Of a stretch of DNA of 64,000 nucleotides, positions 1 to 10,382 are shown in pieces. Position 1 is the first letter of the stretch, and the number at the start of each line of letters is the position of its first letter. Source of the DNA: Streptomyces sp. TLI_146 (lineage in GTDB: Bacteria > Actinomycetota > Actinomycetes > Streptomycetales > Streptomycetaceae). The stretch lies in contig NZ_PJMX01000001.1 in NCBI RefSeq assembly GCF_002846415.1, forward strand, positions 3,038,001-3,102,000, in the 5' to 3' direction. A program made the position numbers and the translations under genes. The notes under the pieces were generated by a model. The model did no database searches, was not told where the DNA came from, and was given only the letters and a program-made list of their open reading frames with translations.

Positions 1-815
1 CCCCGATGCAGGCGAGCCGGCCCATCCGGTTGGGGCTGGTCTTGATGAGGATCACGGCGAGGGTCACGGCCACCGCGAGGACGCCCCCGAAGAGCCGGGT
101 GGGCGCCCCGGCGAGCCAGAGCAGGCCGAAGAGGATCGCGCAGAGGATGATCGCGGTGCCCATGTCGCCGCCGAGCATGATCAGCCCGAGCAGCAGGAAG
201 GCCACCGGGACCAGCGGCACCAGCATGTGCTTCCACTGGGTGAGCAACCGTTTGTCCTGCTTGCGGGCGAGCAGGTCGGCGCCCCACAGGATCAGCGCCA
301 GCTTGCCGAACTCACTGGGCTGGAGCTGGAACGGGCCGCCCAGGTAGATCCAGTTCTGGTTGCCGTTGACCGACATCCCTATCCCGGGGATCTGTACCAG
401 GACCATCAGGAAGACGGTGACCATCAGCATCGGGTACGACAGCGCCCGGTGCAGCTTGGCGGGCATCCGGGCGGCCGCGAACATCAGGCCGCCGCCGATC
501 AGCGCGGCGAGGAACTGCTTGCGGAAGAAGTACGAGGCCGGCAGCGACAGCTCCAGGGCCTTGATCATCGAGGCCGAGTAGACCATCACCAGACCGAGCA
601 CGGTGATCAGCAGCGAGCTGCCGAGGATCAGGTAGTACGCCGTGAGCGGCCGGTCCCAGGCCCGCCGGGCCCGCTCGAACAGCCGCCGCGGGCCGCCGCC
701 CCGCTGTCGTGACGGGGCGCCGCCCGTGCCGCCGCGCCTGACCGCCGGGCGGCGTACGGACCCGGCGGCACGGCTGCGCAGGACGAGCCCGGGCGGGGTC
801 GCTTCGGCCGGCATG
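1..815 (-). CDS. ftsW: FtsW, SEDS-family peptidoglycan glycosyltransferase (3' end outside window)
   Basis: N-terminal 271 codons of FtsW, the polytopic SEDS protein that polymerises lipid II into septal glycan with its partner class B PBP (FtsI, same cluster). The reading frame is open to the left edge, so the C-terminus is missing. After a basic, Pro/Arg/Gly-rich cytoplasmic tail of about 50 residues come hydrophobic helices, including ITVLGLVMVYSAS (the SEDS 'MVYSAS' signature) and the conserved NGNQNWIYLGGPFQLQPSEF stretch, which is diagnostic for FtsW/RodA. The ATG at 815 is preceded by a clear GGAGGGG ribosome site and lies 60 nt after the murD stop. Position next to murD favours FtsW over RodA; high confidence. 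Confidence 0.95.
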
Positions 816-875
816 TGTGCTGTCCCCTCCAGTCGTGCCCGGCGCCGCCGGTCCGCGGGACGGGGTCCCGGCCGG

Positions 876-2306
876 CTAGGCGCGCTTCGCGGCGAGTTCG
901 CGGACCGCTTCCGCGAACGCCTCGCCGCGCTTGTTGTAGTTGGTGAACATGTCCATCGAGGCGCAGGCCGGGGCCAGCAGGACCGTGTCCCCGGGCTTCG
1001 CCAGCCCGGCCGCCGCGCGGACCGCCTCGGACATCGCCCCAGTGTCGGTCCGCTCGACGTCGACCACCGGTACCTCGGGGGCGTGTCGCGCCAGCGCTTC
1101 GGCGATCAGGTGGCGCTCGGCGCCGATCAGGACGACCCCGCGCAGCCGCTTCGCGGACCGCTGGACGAGCTCGTCGAAGGACGCGCCCTTGGCGAGGCCC
1201 CCGGCGATCCAGACGATCGGCTCGTAGGCGGCCAGGGAGGCCTCGGCGGCGTGCGTGTTGGTCGCCTTGGAGTCGTCCACGTACGCGACCGAGTCCACGT
1301 CCGCCACATGCGCGATCCGGTGGGCGTCGGGGCGGAAGGCCCGCAGCCCGTCCCGTACGGCCTTGGGCTCGACGCCGAAGGCGCGGGCGAGCGCGGCCGC
1401 CGCGAGGGCGTTGGCGATGTTGTGGGGCGCGGGCGGGTTGACGTCCGCGACCTCGGCCAGCTCCTGGGCGTTCTTCTGCCGGTTGGCGACGAAGGCGCGG
1501 TCGACCAGGATGCCGTCCACCACGCCGAGCTGGGAGGGGCCGGGGGTGCCGAGGGTGAAGCCGATCGCCCGGCAGCCCTCCTCGACGTCGGCCTCGCGGA
1601 CCAGGTCCTCGGTGGCCGGATCCGCCACGTTGTAGACGCACGCGACCGTGTTGCCCTCGTAGATCCGGCCCTTGTCGGCCGCGTACGCCTCCATGGAGCC
1701 GTGCCAGTCGAGGTGGTCCGGAGCCAGGTTGAGCACGGCGGCCGAGTGGGCGCGCAGCGAGGGCGCCCAGTGCAGCTGGTAGCTGGAGAGCTCCACGGCG
1801 AGTACGTCGTACGTCTCCTCGCCGAGCACCACGTCGATGATCGGCGTGCCGATGTTGCCGACGGCGGCGGTGCGCAGGCCCGCCGCGCGCAGGATCGACG
1901 CCAGCATCTGGGTGGTGGTGGTCTTGCCGTTGGTGCCGGTGATCGCCAGCCAGGGCGCGGCCTTCTCGCCGCGCAGCTGCCAGGCGATCTCCACATCGCC
2001 CACCACGTCCACGCCCGCCTCGGCGGCGGCCGCGAACAGCGGGGAGTCGGGCTTCCAGCCGGGCGAGGTGACGACCAGGCCGGTCCCCTCGGGGAGCGTC
2101 TCCGCGTCCCCGAGGCGGACGGAGATACCTTCCTCCGCCAGCTCGGCGGCGCGCTCCCGGTGGGTGGCGGAGTCACCGCCGTCCACGACCGTCACCACGG
2201 CGCCGAGACCGGCCAGGGCGCGGGCGGCGCTGATGCCGCTCACCCCGAGACCGGCGACGGTGATCCGCATGCCCTGCCAGCTCTGACTCACTTGTCGGCT
2301 GCCCAT
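876..2306 (-). CDS. murD: UDP-N-acetylmuramoyl-L-alanine--D-glutamate ligase MurD
   Basis: Cytoplasmic ATP-dependent ligase that adds D-Glu to UDP-MurNAc-L-Ala. The protein opens with a Rossmann-like [10 protein letters not shown] substrate-binding loop, then the Mur-ligase P-loop [10 protein letters not shown], the [13 protein letters not shown] segment, the [10 protein letters not shown] motif and the C-terminal [11 protein letters not shown] motif. At about 476 residues it is normal length. The start is ambiguous: ATG 2306 lies inside the 3' end of mraY, while GTG 2291 gives a classic GTGA 4-base overlap with the mraY stop, and ATG 2270 is also possible. All are in frame and none has a strong ribosome site, so translation is probably coupled to mraY. 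Confidence 0.96.
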   Translation of the reverse strand: MGSRQVSQSWQGMRITVAGLGVSGISAARALAGLGAVVTVVDGGDSATHRERAAELAEEGISVRLGDAETLPEGTGLVVTSPGWKPDSPLFAAAAEAGVDVVGDVEIAWQLRGEKAAPWLAITGTNGKTTTTQMLASILRAAGLRTAAVGNIGTPIIDVVLGEETYDVLAVELSSYQLHWAPSLRAHSAAVLNLAPDHLDWHGSMEAYAADKGRIYEGNTVACVYNVADPATEDLVREADVEEGCRAIGFTLGTPGPSQLGVVDGILVDRAFVANRQKNAQELAEVADVNPPAPHNIANALAAAALARAFGVEPKAVRDGLRAFRPDAHRIAHVADVDSVAYVDDSKATNTHAAEASLAAYEPIVWIAGGLAKGASFDELVQRSAKRLRGVVLIGAERHLIAEALARHAPEVPVVDVERTDTGAMSEAVRAAAGLAKPGDTVLLAPACASMDMFTNYNKRGEAFAEAVRELAAKRA

Positions 2307-3358
2307 CCCGCGTAGAAGAGACCCAGGCCCACGATGACGCACATGCCCTGGATGATCCAGAACCTCACCACCACAAGGACTTCTGACCAGCCCTTGAGTT
2401 CGAAGTGGTGCTGGAGCGGGGCCATCCGGAAGACGCGCTTCCCGGTCATCTTGAACGAGCCGACCTGGATGACCACCGACATGGTGATCATCACGAAGAG
2501 GCCGCCGAGCAGGGCGATCAGGAACTCGGTGCGCGAGCAGATCGCCAGACCCGCGAGCGCGCCGCCGAGCGCGAGCGAACCGGTGTCGCCCATGAAGATC
2601 TTGGCGGGCGAGGTGTTCCACCACAGGAAGCCGAAGCAGGAGCCCATCAGGGCCGAGGCGACCACCGCGAGGTCCAGCGGGTCGCGCACCTCGAAGCAGG
2701 CGTTGGGGTTGGTCAGGGTCTGCGCGTTGGCGCAGGACTCCTGGAACTGCCACAGCCCGATGAAGGTGTACGCGCCGAAGACCATCACCGACGCGCCGGT
2801 GGCCAGGCCGTCCAGACCGTCCGTCAGGTTCACGCCGTTGGACATGGCGAGAATCATGAACAGCGCCCAGATCACGAACAGGACGGGGCCGATGGACCAG
2901 CCGAAGTCCGTGATGAAGGAGAGCTTGGTGGAGGCGGGGGTGTTGCCCCGCTTGTCCGCGAACTGGAGCGCGAGCACCGCGAAGGCGATGCCGACGATCA
3001 GCTGTCCGGCCATCTTCGCCTTGGCGCGCAGGCCCAGCGAACGCTGCTTGACGATCTTGATGTAGTCGTCCAGGAAGCCGACCAGGCCCATGCCGGCGGT
3101 CAGGAACAGCACCAGCAGACCCGAGAAGGTCGGGTCCTCGCTGGTGATCACCTTCGTCGCGGCGTACGCGATGAGCGTGGCCAGGATGAAGGCGATGCCG
3201 CCCATGGTGGGCGTGCCCTTCTTGCCGGCGTGGCCGCGCGGGCCGTCGTCGCGGATGAACTGGCCGTAGCCCTTGCGGGCGAGCAGCTTGATGAGCAACG
3301 GGGTGCCGACCAGGGTCAGGAAGAGACCGATGGCTCCCGCGAAGAGGATCTGCCTCAT
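2288..3358 (-). CDS. mraY: Phospho-N-acetylmuramoyl-pentapeptide transferase MraY
   Basis: Integral membrane enzyme that transfers phospho-MurNAc-pentapeptide to undecaprenyl phosphate, forming lipid I. It is 356 residues with about ten hydrophobic helices. Family motifs are complete: the [18 protein letters not shown] loop near residues 37-54, the catalytic Asp pair D97-D98 in [17 protein letters not shown] at 177-185, and HHFELKGW at 317-324 with the His cluster. The ATG overlaps the murF stop by 4 bases (ATGA), which shows translational coupling in the dcw operon. No unusual features. Confidence 0.97.
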   Translation of the reverse strand: MRQILFAGAIGLFLTLVGTPLLIKLLARKGYGQFIRDDGPRGHAGKKGTPTMGGIAFILATLIAYAATKVITSEDPTFSGLLVLFLTAGMGLVGFLDDYIKIVKQRSLGLRAKAKMAGQLIVGIAFAVLALQFADKRGNTPASTKLSFITDFGWSIGPVLFVIWALFMILAMSNGVNLTDGLDGLATGASVMVFGAYTFIGLWQFQESCANAQTLTNPNACFEVRDPLDLAVVASALMGSCFGFLWWNTSPAKIFMGDTGSLALGGALAGLAICSRTEFLIALLGGLFVMITMSVVIQVGSFKMTGKRVFRMAPLQHHFELKGWSEVLVVVRFWIIQGMCVIVGLGLFYAGWAADK

Positions 3359-4761
3359 CGGGCGGCGACCTCGCCCTCGACGCCACCGTCGAGCAGCGCG
3401 AGTGCCACCCGTTCCAGGCCGATCGACCGCGATGCCTTCACCAGCACGACGTCTCCCGGGCGCAGTTCACTGCGCAGCAGGTCGACGGCCGCCTGTGCGT
3501 CGGACACGTGCACCGACTCCTCACCCCACGAACCCTCGTTATATGCGCCCAGTTGCAGCCAGGACGCTTCCCGGTCCCCGACTGCCACGAGCTTGCTGAC
3601 GTTGAGCCGGACGGCGAGCCGTCCGACCGCGTCGTGCTCGGCGAGCGATTCGTCGCCGAGCTCGGCCATCGGACCGAGCACCGCCCACGTACGGCGCCCC
3701 TTGCCCATGGCCGCGAGCGCGCGCAGGGCGGCTCGCATGGACTCGGGGTTCGCGTTGTAGGCGTCGTTGACGACTGTCACACCGTCCGGACGCTCGGTGA
3801 CCTCCATACGCCAGCGGGAGAGGGTGCCCGCCTCGGAGAGCGCGCGGGCGATCTCGTCTGCGGACATGCCCAGCTCATGGGCGACGGCGGCCGCGGCGAG
3901 CGCGTTCGACACGTGGTGCTCACCGTACAGGCGCAAGGTCACGTCGCTGCACCCGGAGGGTGTGTGAAGCCTGAAGGAAGGCTGTCCGGCGTCTGTGAGC
4001 CGGACATTCTCGGCGCGTACGTCCGCGTCCTCGGCCTCGCCGAAGAGCAGCACGCGCGCCTTCGTGCGCGGCGCCATGGCCCGGACGAGCGGGTCGTCGG
4101 CGTTCAGCACGGCGCAGCCGTCCTGCGGCAGCCCCTCCACCAGCTCGCCCTTGGCTTCGGCGATCTGCTCGCGGCCGCCGAACTCGCCGATGTGGGCGGT
4201 GCCGACGTTCAGGACGAGCCCGATGCGCGGCGGGGTCAGACCGGTGAGGTAGCGGATGTGGCCGATGCCGCGCGCGCCCATCTCCAGGACCAGGTGCCGG
4301 GTCTCGGCGGTGGCGGTGAGGGCGGTCAGCGGCAGGCCGATCTCGTTGTTGAGCGAGCCCGGCGTGTAGACCGTCGGCGCGTGCCGCTGGAGCACCTGCG
4401 CGATCAGGTCCTTGGTGGAGGTCTTGCCGGAGGAACCGGTGAGCGCCACCACGTCGGTGCCCAGGCGGCGCACGACCTCGCGGGCCAGCGCCCCGAGGGC
4501 GCCCTGGACGTCGTCGACGACGATCGCGGGCACGCCGACGGGCCGGGCGGCCAGCACGGCCACCGCTCCCGCCTCGTACGCCACGCGCGCGTAGTCGTGG
4601 CCGTCGACGTGCTCGCCCGCGAAGGCGGCGAAGAGGGAACCGGGCGCCACCAGGCGGGAGTCGATGACGACGGATCCGGTGACCTGGAGGGACGGATCCG
4701 GTATGTCGTACGACTGCCCGCCGACGATTTCGGCGATCTCGGCGAGGGAGAGGGCGATCAC
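3355..4761 (-). CDS. murF: UDP-MurNAc-tripeptide--D-alanyl-D-alanine ligase MurF
   Basis: Adds D-Ala-D-Ala to the UDP-MurNAc-tripeptide in the last cytoplasmic step of precursor synthesis. It has an N-terminal UDP-binding Mur domain ([20 protein letters not shown]), the P-loop [11 protein letters not shown] at about 108-118, the [11 protein letters not shown] and [11 protein letters not shown] motifs of the central domain, and [12 protein letters not shown], which is characteristic of MurF. At 468 residues it is typical. Its ATG overlaps the murE stop by 4 bases and its stop overlaps the mraY start by 4 bases. Within MurE/MurF ligases the VNDAYNANP motif separates it from MurE. Confidence 0.96.
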   Translation of the reverse strand: MIALSLAEIAEIVGGQSYDIPDPSLQVTGSVVIDSRLVAPGSLFAAFAGEHVDGHDYARVAYEAGAVAVLAARPVGVPAIVVDDVQGALGALAREVVRRLGTDVVALTGSSGKTSTKDLIAQVLQRHAPTVYTPGSLNNEIGLPLTALTATAETRHLVLEMGARGIGHIRYLTGLTPPRIGLVLNVGTAHIGEFGGREQIAEAKGELVEGLPQDGCAVLNADDPLVRAMAPRTKARVLLFGEAEDADVRAENVRLTDAGQPSFRLHTPSGCSDVTLRLYGEHHVSNALAAAAVAHELGMSADEIARALSEAGTLSRWRMEVTERPDGVTVVNDAYNANPESMRAALRALAAMGKGRRTWAVLGPMAELGDESLAEHDAVGRLAVRLNVSKLVAVGDREASWLQLGAYNEGSWGEESVHVSDAQAAVDLLRSELRPGDVVLVKASRSIGLERVALALLDGGVEGEVAAR

Positions 4762-6446
4762 TGCTTCATCCCTGACTGTGCTTGGCGGTGTTCGATCGCG
4801 GCCCGCAGGACCAGACGGTCGTCGAAGGGGCGGACCACTCCGGCGGTGTCCTGGCCCTGCTCGTGGCCCTTGCCCGCGACCAGGACGGTGTCGCCCGGCT
4901 CGGCGCGGGCCACGGCCGCCGCGATGGCGGCGGCCCGGTCGGCGTCGACCAGGACGTCGCCGCGCTCGTGGACGGGCACCTCGGCGGCGCCCGCGAGCAT
5001 CGCGGCGAGAATGGCGAGGGGGTCCTCGGAACGGGGGTTGTCCGAGGTCAGTACGGCGGTGTCGGCGAGCCGGGCGGCGGCGGCGCCCATCGGCGCGCGC
5101 TTGGTCTGGTCGCGGTCCCCGCCGCAGCCCAGGACGATGTGCAGCTTGCCCCGGGTGACCTTGCGCAGCGAGCGCAGAACCGATTCGACCGCGTCCGTCT
5201 TGTGCGCGTAGTCCACCACCGCCAGGAACGGCTGGCCCGCGTCCACCCGCTCCAGCCGGCCGGGCACGCCCGGTACGGCTGCCACGCCGTCGGCGGCGGT
5301 CTGCGGGTCGATGCCCGCGACGGCCAGCGTGACGATCGCGGCGAGGGTGTTGGCCACGTTGAACGGGCCGGGCAGCGGGGCGGTGGCGGAGATCCGCTCG
5401 CCCTTGGGGCCGACGGCCGTGAAGGTCGAGCTGTCCTGGCGCACGTCCACGTCCTCGGCGCGCCAGTCGGCGTCCGGGTGGCCCTCGGCCGAGAAGGTGG
5501 TGACCTCGATGCCGGACTCGCCGGCGGCCAGCCTGCGGCCGTACTCGTCGTCGAGGTTCACCACGCCGAGCCGTGCGCGCTCCGGCGTGAACAACTGCGC
5601 CTTGGCCTGGAAGTAGTCCTCCATGTCGGAGTGGAACTCCATGTGCTCCGGGCTCAGGTTGTTGAAGACGGCGACGTCGAAGACGCAGCCGTCGACCCGG
5701 CCGAGCACCAGCGCGTGGCTGGAGACCTCCATGGCCACCGACTCGACCCCGCGCTCGCGCATCACCGCGAACAGGGCCTGGAGGTCGGTGGCTTCGGGGG
5801 TGGTGCGCTCGGACTTGATGCGCTCGTCGCCGATGCGCATCTCGACCGTACCGATCAGGCCGGTGCGGTGCCCGGCCCCGCGCAGCCCGCCCTCGACGAG
5901 GTACGCGGTGGTGGTCTTCCCGGAGGTTCCGGTGATGCCCAGCTGGAGCAGGTCGCGGCCGGGGTGGCCGTAGATCTCGGCGGCCAGCTCGCCCATGACG
6001 CCCCGCGGGTCCTCGGTGACCAGGACCGGCAGGCCGGTCGCGGCGGCGCGGTCGGCGCCCGCCGGGTCGGTGAGGACGGCGGCGGCGCCCAGGCCCGCGG
6101 CCTGGGCGGCGAAGTCGGCGCCGTGGAAGCGGGCGCCGGGCAGGGCCGCGTAGAGGTCGCCGGGGCGGACCGCGCGGGAGTCGTGGGTGATGCCGGTGAC
6201 CTCTCCCGACCCCGGGGCCTCGGCGCCCAGCCGGTCGGCCAGTTCGCCCAGGGACGTCGGGCGGGGCCGGTCCGGCCGGGGCGCTCCCGGCTGGTGCGCG
6301 GGGGCGTCCTGCGGGGTGGTTCGGTACTGATCAGCGTGTGGCACGGCGGTGAGCGTACCGGGCGCACCCGCCGGGTCGCCAAAAGAGGGGGGCGGGGCGT
6401 GGTGGTTGCGGTCCTGGTTCCCGGGACCGGGGGTGATGGTTGTCAC
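4758..6446 (-). CDS. murE: UDP-MurNAc-tripeptide synthetase MurE (diaminopimelate-adding)
   Basis: Adds diaminopimelate to UDP-MurNAc-L-Ala-D-Glu. Domains: N-terminal UDP-binding (GITHDSRAVRPGDLYAALPG), P-loop GTSGKTTT at about 173-180, VAMEVSSHAL, NNLSPEHMEFH, and the C-terminal DNPRSEDP motif that marks DAP-specific MurE rather than the Lys-specific enzymes. I take GTG 6446, 14 nt after the ftsI stop, giving 562 residues with a Pro/Gly-rich N-terminal extension of about 60. GTG 6344 is an in-frame alternative that removes 34 residues but leaves an unusually long gap after ftsI. It overlaps murF by 4 bases. Confidence 0.95.
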   Translation of the reverse strand: MTTITPGPGNQDRNHHAPPPSFGDPAGAPGTLTAVPHADQYRTTPQDAPAHQPGAPRPDRPRPTSLGELADRLGAEAPGSGEVTGITHDSRAVRPGDLYAALPGARFHGADFAAQAAGLGAAAVLTDPAGADRAAATGLPVLVTEDPRGVMGELAAEIYGHPGRDLLQLGITGTSGKTTTAYLVEGGLRGAGHRTGLIGTVEMRIGDERIKSERTTPEATDLQALFAVMRERGVESVAMEVSSHALVLGRVDGCVFDVAVFNNLSPEHMEFHSDMEDYFQAKAQLFTPERARLGVVNLDDEYGRRLAAGESGIEVTTFSAEGHPDADWRAEDVDVRQDSSTFTAVGPKGERISATAPLPGPFNVANTLAAIVTLAVAGIDPQTAADGVAAVPGVPGRLERVDAGQPFLAVVDYAHKTDAVESVLRSLRKVTRGKLHIVLGCGGDRDQTKRAPMGAAAARLADTAVLTSDNPRSEDPLAILAAMLAGAAEVPVHERGDVLVDADRAAAIAAAVARAEPGDTVLVAGKGHEQGQDTAGVVRPFDDRLVLRAAIEHRQAQSGMKQ

Positions 6447-6460
6447 TGATGGTTCCGGAT

Positions 6461-8392
6461 TCAGTCGTTGCCGCCGAAGGAGACGGGCAGATTGGGCTGC
6501 TTGGCGCCGGTCGGCGGGATCTGCAGTGTCTTGAGCGCGAACTCCATCACCTGCTTGTAGATCGGGCCGCAGATCTGGCCGCCGAAGTAGCTGCCCTTGG
6601 TCGGGTTCTGGATGGCGCAGTAGACGGTGATCGCCGGCTTGTCGGCGGGGGCGAAACCGGCGAAGGACGCGGTGTAGCCGTGGTAGCGGCCGGTTCCGGG
6701 ATCGACGCGGTTGGCGGTTCCGGTCTTGCCCGCGACCCGGTAGCCGGGGATGCGGGCCTTGACTCCGGTTCCCTCCTCGTCGCCGACGACCGACTCCAGC
6801 ATCTCGGCCACGGTCCTGGCGGTCTTCTCGCTGACCACCCGGGACTGCTTGGGCGCGGGGGCCGGGGTGAAGCGGCCGTCGGGGCCCTTGGTGCCCCGTA
6901 CCAGCGTCGGTTCGATCCGCACCCCGCCGTTGGCGATCGTCGAGTACACCGAGGCCGCCTGCATGGCGCTGAGCGAGAGGCCCTGGCCGAAGCGGACCGT
7001 GTACTGCTGGGAGGTCGACCACTTCTGCGGCGGTGCCAGGATGCCGGGGGTCTCGCCGGGGTAGCCGAGGCCGGTGGGCGAGCCGAGGCCGAATTTGCGC
7101 AGATACGAGTAGAGGACCCGGTCGGCCTCGGCGTCGGTCTTGCCGAGCTGCTCCACGGCAAGGATCGTGCCGATGTTGCTGGACTTGGCGAGGACGCCGT
7201 TGAGCGTCAGGTTCCAGGTCGGGTGGTCGATGTCGTCCTTGAACAGCCGGTCGCCGCGGTGCAGCCGGTTGGGCACGGTGACATGGGTCAGCGGGGTCGC
7301 CGCGTTCTCCTCCAGGACCGCGGCCATGGACATGACCTTGGCGGTGGAGCCCGGCTCGTACACGTCCTGGACGGCCGGGTTGCCCAGCGCGCCCCTGCCG
7401 GCGTGCGCGAGGTCGTTGGGGTCGAAGCCGGGGGCGTTGGCCATGGCCAGGACCTCGCCGGTGTCGGTGCGCTGGACCACCACATAGCCCCGGTCGGCCT
7501 GGGACTTGCGGACCTGGTCGGTGATGGCCTTCTGGGCCATCCACTGGATGTCCCGGTCGATGGTCAGCTCGACGCCCGAGCCGGGCACGGCCGGGGTCTC
7601 GCGGGTGCCCGCGGTGGGCACCCGGCGGCCGCCCGACTGGGCGTAGGTGATCTTGCCGTCCTGGCCGGCCAGGACCTTGTCGAGCTGGGACTCCAGGCCT
7701 CCGCCGCCGCGCCCCTCGGCGTTGACGTACCCCAGTATCCCGGCGGCGAGGTCGCCGTTGGGGTAGACCCGCTTGCTGCTGGACTCGTTGAAGACGCCGC
7801 CGAGCACATTGGCGCCGGGGCCGCCCTTGGCCAGGTCGGCCCGGGCCTTCTCGGCGAAGACCTTCTTCAGGTCCTTGATCTGGTTCCACACCTGCGGGGT
7901 CTGGCGGCGGGCGAGGACCACATAGCGGCTCTTGGGCGTCCTGAGCTTCCTGGCGATCTCGTCCTGGTCCTTGCCGATCAGCGGGGACAGCAGGGCCGCG
8001 GCCTGCTCGGGGGCGTCGTCGGCCTTGCTGGTCGCCCGCGTGAACATCGACGGGTCGGCGGTGATGTCGTACGCGTCGACGCTGGTGGCCAGGGCGATGC
8101 CGTCGCGGTCGGTGATCTCGCCGCGCTCGGCGGGCAGCGCATAGCTGGCGTACCGGTTCTTCTCCGCCTTGGCGGAGTACGCGCTGGCGTCGACCGCCTG
8201 CACCTGGAGCAGCCGGACCACGAACGCGATCATGATCAGGGTGAGCCCCAGGCTGACCAGCCGCAGCCGGGGCCGGGGGCTGCCGAGCCTTATGCGCGCG
8301 GGGGCCTTGGGGCGGCGCTGCGCCGGGCGGGCCTGGGGGCGCGGCCGCGCGGGTCCTGGCACCCGGCGGCGCGGCGGTTCCTGGGGGCTCAC
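6461..8392 (-). CDS. ftsI: FtsI / PBP3, septal class B penicillin-binding transpeptidase
   Basis: Cross-links septal peptidoglycan as the partner of FtsW. A short basic Pro/Arg-rich cytoplasmic tail is followed by one membrane anchor at about residues 44-64 (LVSLGLTLIMIAFVV), a PBP dimerisation domain, and a transpeptidase domain with all three motifs: STAK 349-352 (Ser acyl site), SSN 404-406 and KTG 556-558. The GTG at 8392 lies 4 nt after the ftsL stop and is preceded by AGGTGA at proper spacing. An upstream in-frame start would overlap ftsL by more than 60 bases and has a poorer context. 643 residues. Confidence 0.95.
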   Translation of the reverse strand: MSPQEPPRRRVPGPARPRPQARPAQRRPKAPARIRLGSPRPRLRLVSLGLTLIMIAFVVRLLQVQAVDASAYSAKAEKNRYASYALPAERGEITDRDGIALATSVDAYDITADPSMFTRATSKADDAPEQAAALLSPLIGKDQDEIARKLRTPKSRYVVLARRQTPQVWNQIKDLKKVFAEKARADLAKGGPGANVLGGVFNESSSKRVYPNGDLAAGILGYVNAEGRGGGGLESQLDKVLAGQDGKITYAQSGGRRVPTAGTRETPAVPGSGVELTIDRDIQWMAQKAITDQVRKSQADRGYVVVQRTDTGEVLAMANAPGFDPNDLAHAGRGALGNPAVQDVYEPGSTAKVMSMAAVLEENAATPLTHVTVPNRLHRGDRLFKDDIDHPTWNLTLNGVLAKSSNIGTILAVEQLGKTDAEADRVLYSYLRKFGLGSPTGLGYPGETPGILAPPQKWSTSQQYTVRFGQGLSLSAMQAASVYSTIANGGVRIEPTLVRGTKGPDGRFTPAPAPKQSRVVSEKTARTVAEMLESVVGDEEGTGVKARIPGYRVAGKTGTANRVDPGTGRYHGYTASFAGFAPADKPAITVYCAIQNPTKGSYFGGQICGPIYKQVMEFALKTLQIPPTGAKQPNLPVSFGGND

Positions 8393-8396
8393 TGCG

Positions 8397-8972
8397 TCAC
8401 CTGCCGGGGGTCGGGGAGGTCTTCGCGGGGGCGGGCGCCGGGGGCGCGGCGGGAGCGGTGGCACGCGGCGGCGTGCCGGAGGGGGTGGGCGCGGGCGCGG
8501 GGACCGGCTGGGCGTGGGGCGCCGGGGTCTCGCCGGCGGGCGCGGGGACGGTCACGGCCGCGCCCTGGACCATCTCGGGGCTGGGCGCCGGGGCCGGCTG
8601 GGCGGCGCCCGCGGCGGGCACGCCCCTGACCGTGCCGTCGGGGTTGAGGAAGAGGGGGCTGCCGCCGGGGACCATGCCGAGCTCGGTGGCCCGGCGGGAG
8701 AGCGCGTCGGGGGCGGAGAGGCCGTCCACGTCGTGCTGGAGCGCCTGCTGCTCGTCGGTGAGCTCGGTGGTCTGGCGGCGCAGCTCGCTCAGCTTGAACG
8801 AGCCCTCGTTCAGCGCGGAGTTCAGCAGCAGCAGGCTGATCAGTCCGCCGCCGAGGAGCACGACGACCAGCAGCACGAAGGGGGTGCGGGCGGCGCTGCG
8901 CGCGCCCGCGGGGGGCAGCAGCCGGCCGAGCCGGGCCGCCTGCCCCCGCAGCTGCCTGGCCGCCCCGCTCAC
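8397..8972 (-). CDS. ftsL: FtsL-like septum formation initiator protein
   Basis: Small bitopic division protein between rsmH and ftsI, the position FtsL occupies in dcw clusters. It has 191 residues: a basic N-terminus, one transmembrane helix at about 31-50 ([19 protein letters not shown]), a leucine-zipper-like coiled coil at about 55-95 ([21 protein letters not shown]), then a septum-initiator-type segment ([17 protein letters not shown]). The C-terminal 75 residues are a Pro/Ala-rich low-complexity tail, probably periplasmic-side and disordered. The GTG start overlaps the rsmH stop by 4 bases (GTGA). The FtsL name rests on topology and position, because sequence conservation in this family is low. 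Confidence 0.85.
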   Translation of the reverse strand: MSGAARQLRGQAARLGRLLPPAGARSAARTPFVLLVVVLLGGGLISLLLLNSALNEGSFKLSELRRQTTELTDEQQALQHDVDGLSAPDALSRRATELGMVPGGSPLFLNPDGTVRGVPAAGAAQPAPAPSPEMVQGAAVTVPAPAGETPAPHAQPVPAPAPTPSGTPPRATAPAAPPAPAPAKTSPTPGR

Positions 8973-9973
8973 CGCAGGTCCTCCCGGATCCGCTGGGCCC
9001 CGCGGAACCTGGCGGGGGCCGCCCGCCGGTTCTCGGCGATCTCCTCCTCGGTGGGCAGCTCGGCGCCGCGGGTGAGGAGCTTGAGGCGCGGCTGGTACTG
9101 CTCGGGCACGACCGGCAGCCCCGGCGGGGCGGTGTTGGCGGCCCCGGCCGCGAAGACCTGCTTGACCAGGCGGTCCTCCAGCGAGTGGTACGAGAGGACC
9201 GCGATCCGGCCGCCGACGTCCAGGGCCGCCACGGCCGCCGGGATCGCCCGCTCCAGGACCGAGAGCTCGCCGTTGACCTCGATGCGCAGGGCCTGGAAGG
9301 TGCGCTTGGCGGGGTTGCCGCCGGTGCGCTTGGCGGCCTGCGGCAGCGAGTCGCGGATCAGCTCGACGAGCCGCGCGCTGTTGCTGAACGGCTCCTTCTC
9401 GCGCTCGCGGACGACCGCCGAGACGATCCGCTTGGCCTGCTTCTCCTCGCCGTACTGCCGCAGGATCCGCACCAGCTCGCCCGGCGGGTAGGTGTTGAGC
9501 ACCTCGGCCGCGCTGACGCCGGTGGTCTGGTCCATGCGCATGTCGAGCGGGGCGTCCTGCGCGTAGGCGAAGCCGCGGTCGGCCTCGTCGAGCTGCATCG
9601 AGGAGACGCCGAGGTCGAAGAGGATGCCCTGGACGCGCGGGACGCCGAGCCGGTCCAGGACCTCGGGGAGCTCGTCGTAGACGGCGTGGACCAGGGTCGC
9701 GCGCTCCCCGAAGGGCGCCAGGCGCTCGCCGGAGAGGCGCAGGGCCTCCTTGTCCCGGTCGAGGGCGATCAGGCGCACCTCGGGGAACTGGGTGAGCAGC
9801 GCCTCACTGTGGCCGCCGAGGCCCAGGGTGCAGTCGACGACGACCGCCCCGGGCTGCGTCAGGGCCGGGGCCAGCAGATCCAGGCACCGCTGGAGCATCA
9901 CCGGCACATGCCGGCTCTGTCCCTCCCGTCGCCCGTCGCCGCCCTCGCTGGGAAGCGCTTCGCGCCCTGTCAC
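8969..9973 (-). CDS. rsmH: 16S rRNA (cytosine-1402 N4) methyltransferase RsmH (MraW)
   Basis: SAM-dependent methyltransferase of the 30S decoding centre and first gene of the dcw operon. It begins with the RHVPVML motif and SAM-binding [15 protein letters not shown], and contains the [21 protein letters not shown] signature, PLDMRMD, and the C-terminal [10 protein letters not shown] motif. The GTG at 9973 is chosen because GAGAGGG lies 5 nt upstream, giving 334 residues, close to the family norm. ATG 10009 and longer starts are open in frame but lie in an Ala/Pro/Arg-rich stretch without motifs. No mraZ gene precedes it in this window. Confidence 0.95.
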   Translation of the reverse strand: MTGREALPSEGGDGRREGQSRHVPVMLQRCLDLLAPALTQPGAVVVDCTLGLGGHSEALLTQFPEVRLIALDRDKEALRLSGERLAPFGERATLVHAVYDELPEVLDRLGVPRVQGILFDLGVSSMQLDEADRGFAYAQDAPLDMRMDQTTGVSAAEVLNTYPPGELVRILRQYGEEKQAKRIVSAVVREREKEPFSNSARLVELIRDSLPQAAKRTGGNPAKRTFQALRIEVNGELSVLERAIPAAVAALDVGGRIAVLSYHSLEDRLVKQVFAAGAANTAPPGLPVVPEQYQPRLKLLTRGAELPTEEEIAENRRAAPARFRGAQRIREDLR

Positions 9974-10382
9974 TTTGGCCCTCTCAGGTCCGGCGGGCAC
10001 CGGGCGCATACCGCCGGGTCCCCACCCGCTCGGAAGGTCTGCCGGCGCCGGGGAAGTGGCGTCAGCCGACCGGCGAGCGGGGGGAGGCCGAGCCGTACGC
10101 GCGCCGCGCACGCGGGGGGAAACTGTGCAACTGCTCTGTACTGCGGATACGGAATCTGTCCCCGCAAGCGGGCCGGAGCGTGTCACCCCTCCCACTTCGC
10201 GTCACTTTAGTCCACCGGTCCTTTCGGTCAATCAACGGCCCAGCGCGTCGCGGGGTGCGCTTTTCACCCGCACGGACGACCGATTACCACGCTTGTGGGT
10301 TACCTCACAACCGACCGAGTTGACGGGATTTTTCCGTCCCCAGGACAAGACTGAACGATCTACGGCGACTACCGTCATAGAC
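9974..10382. other. Divergent intergenic region between dcw operon and carbonic anhydrase
   Basis: About 400 bases without a convincing gene. It must contain the dcw operon promoter (minus) and the carbonic anhydrase promoter (plus). A TTGACG hexamer at 10320-10325 points toward the carbonic anhydrase, but I see no good -10 partner for it. A CRP/FNR-like dyad is annotated separately. Reading frames through it are G/C-shadow frames. Confidence 0.6.
10293..10310. promoter_or_regulatory. CRP/FNR-like dyad (TTGTG-N8-CACAA)
   Basis: The inverted repeat TTGTGGGTTACCTCACAA lies 72 bases before the carbonic anhydrase start. It differs by one position from the TGTGA-N6-TCACA pattern of CRP-family proteins. 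This is a motif match only; the regulator is not known from this window. Confidence 0.35.

Noticed and set aside
627..3386. Long open frames antisense to, or out of frame with, murD and mraY
   Set aside because: Arg/Pro/Gly/Ala-rich shadow frames typical of high-GC DNA, with no motifs; the real genes explain this region.
9974..10195. N-terminal extension of RsmH to 10195
   Set aside because: GTG 9973 has a good ribosome site and gives the family length; the extension has no homology-like features.
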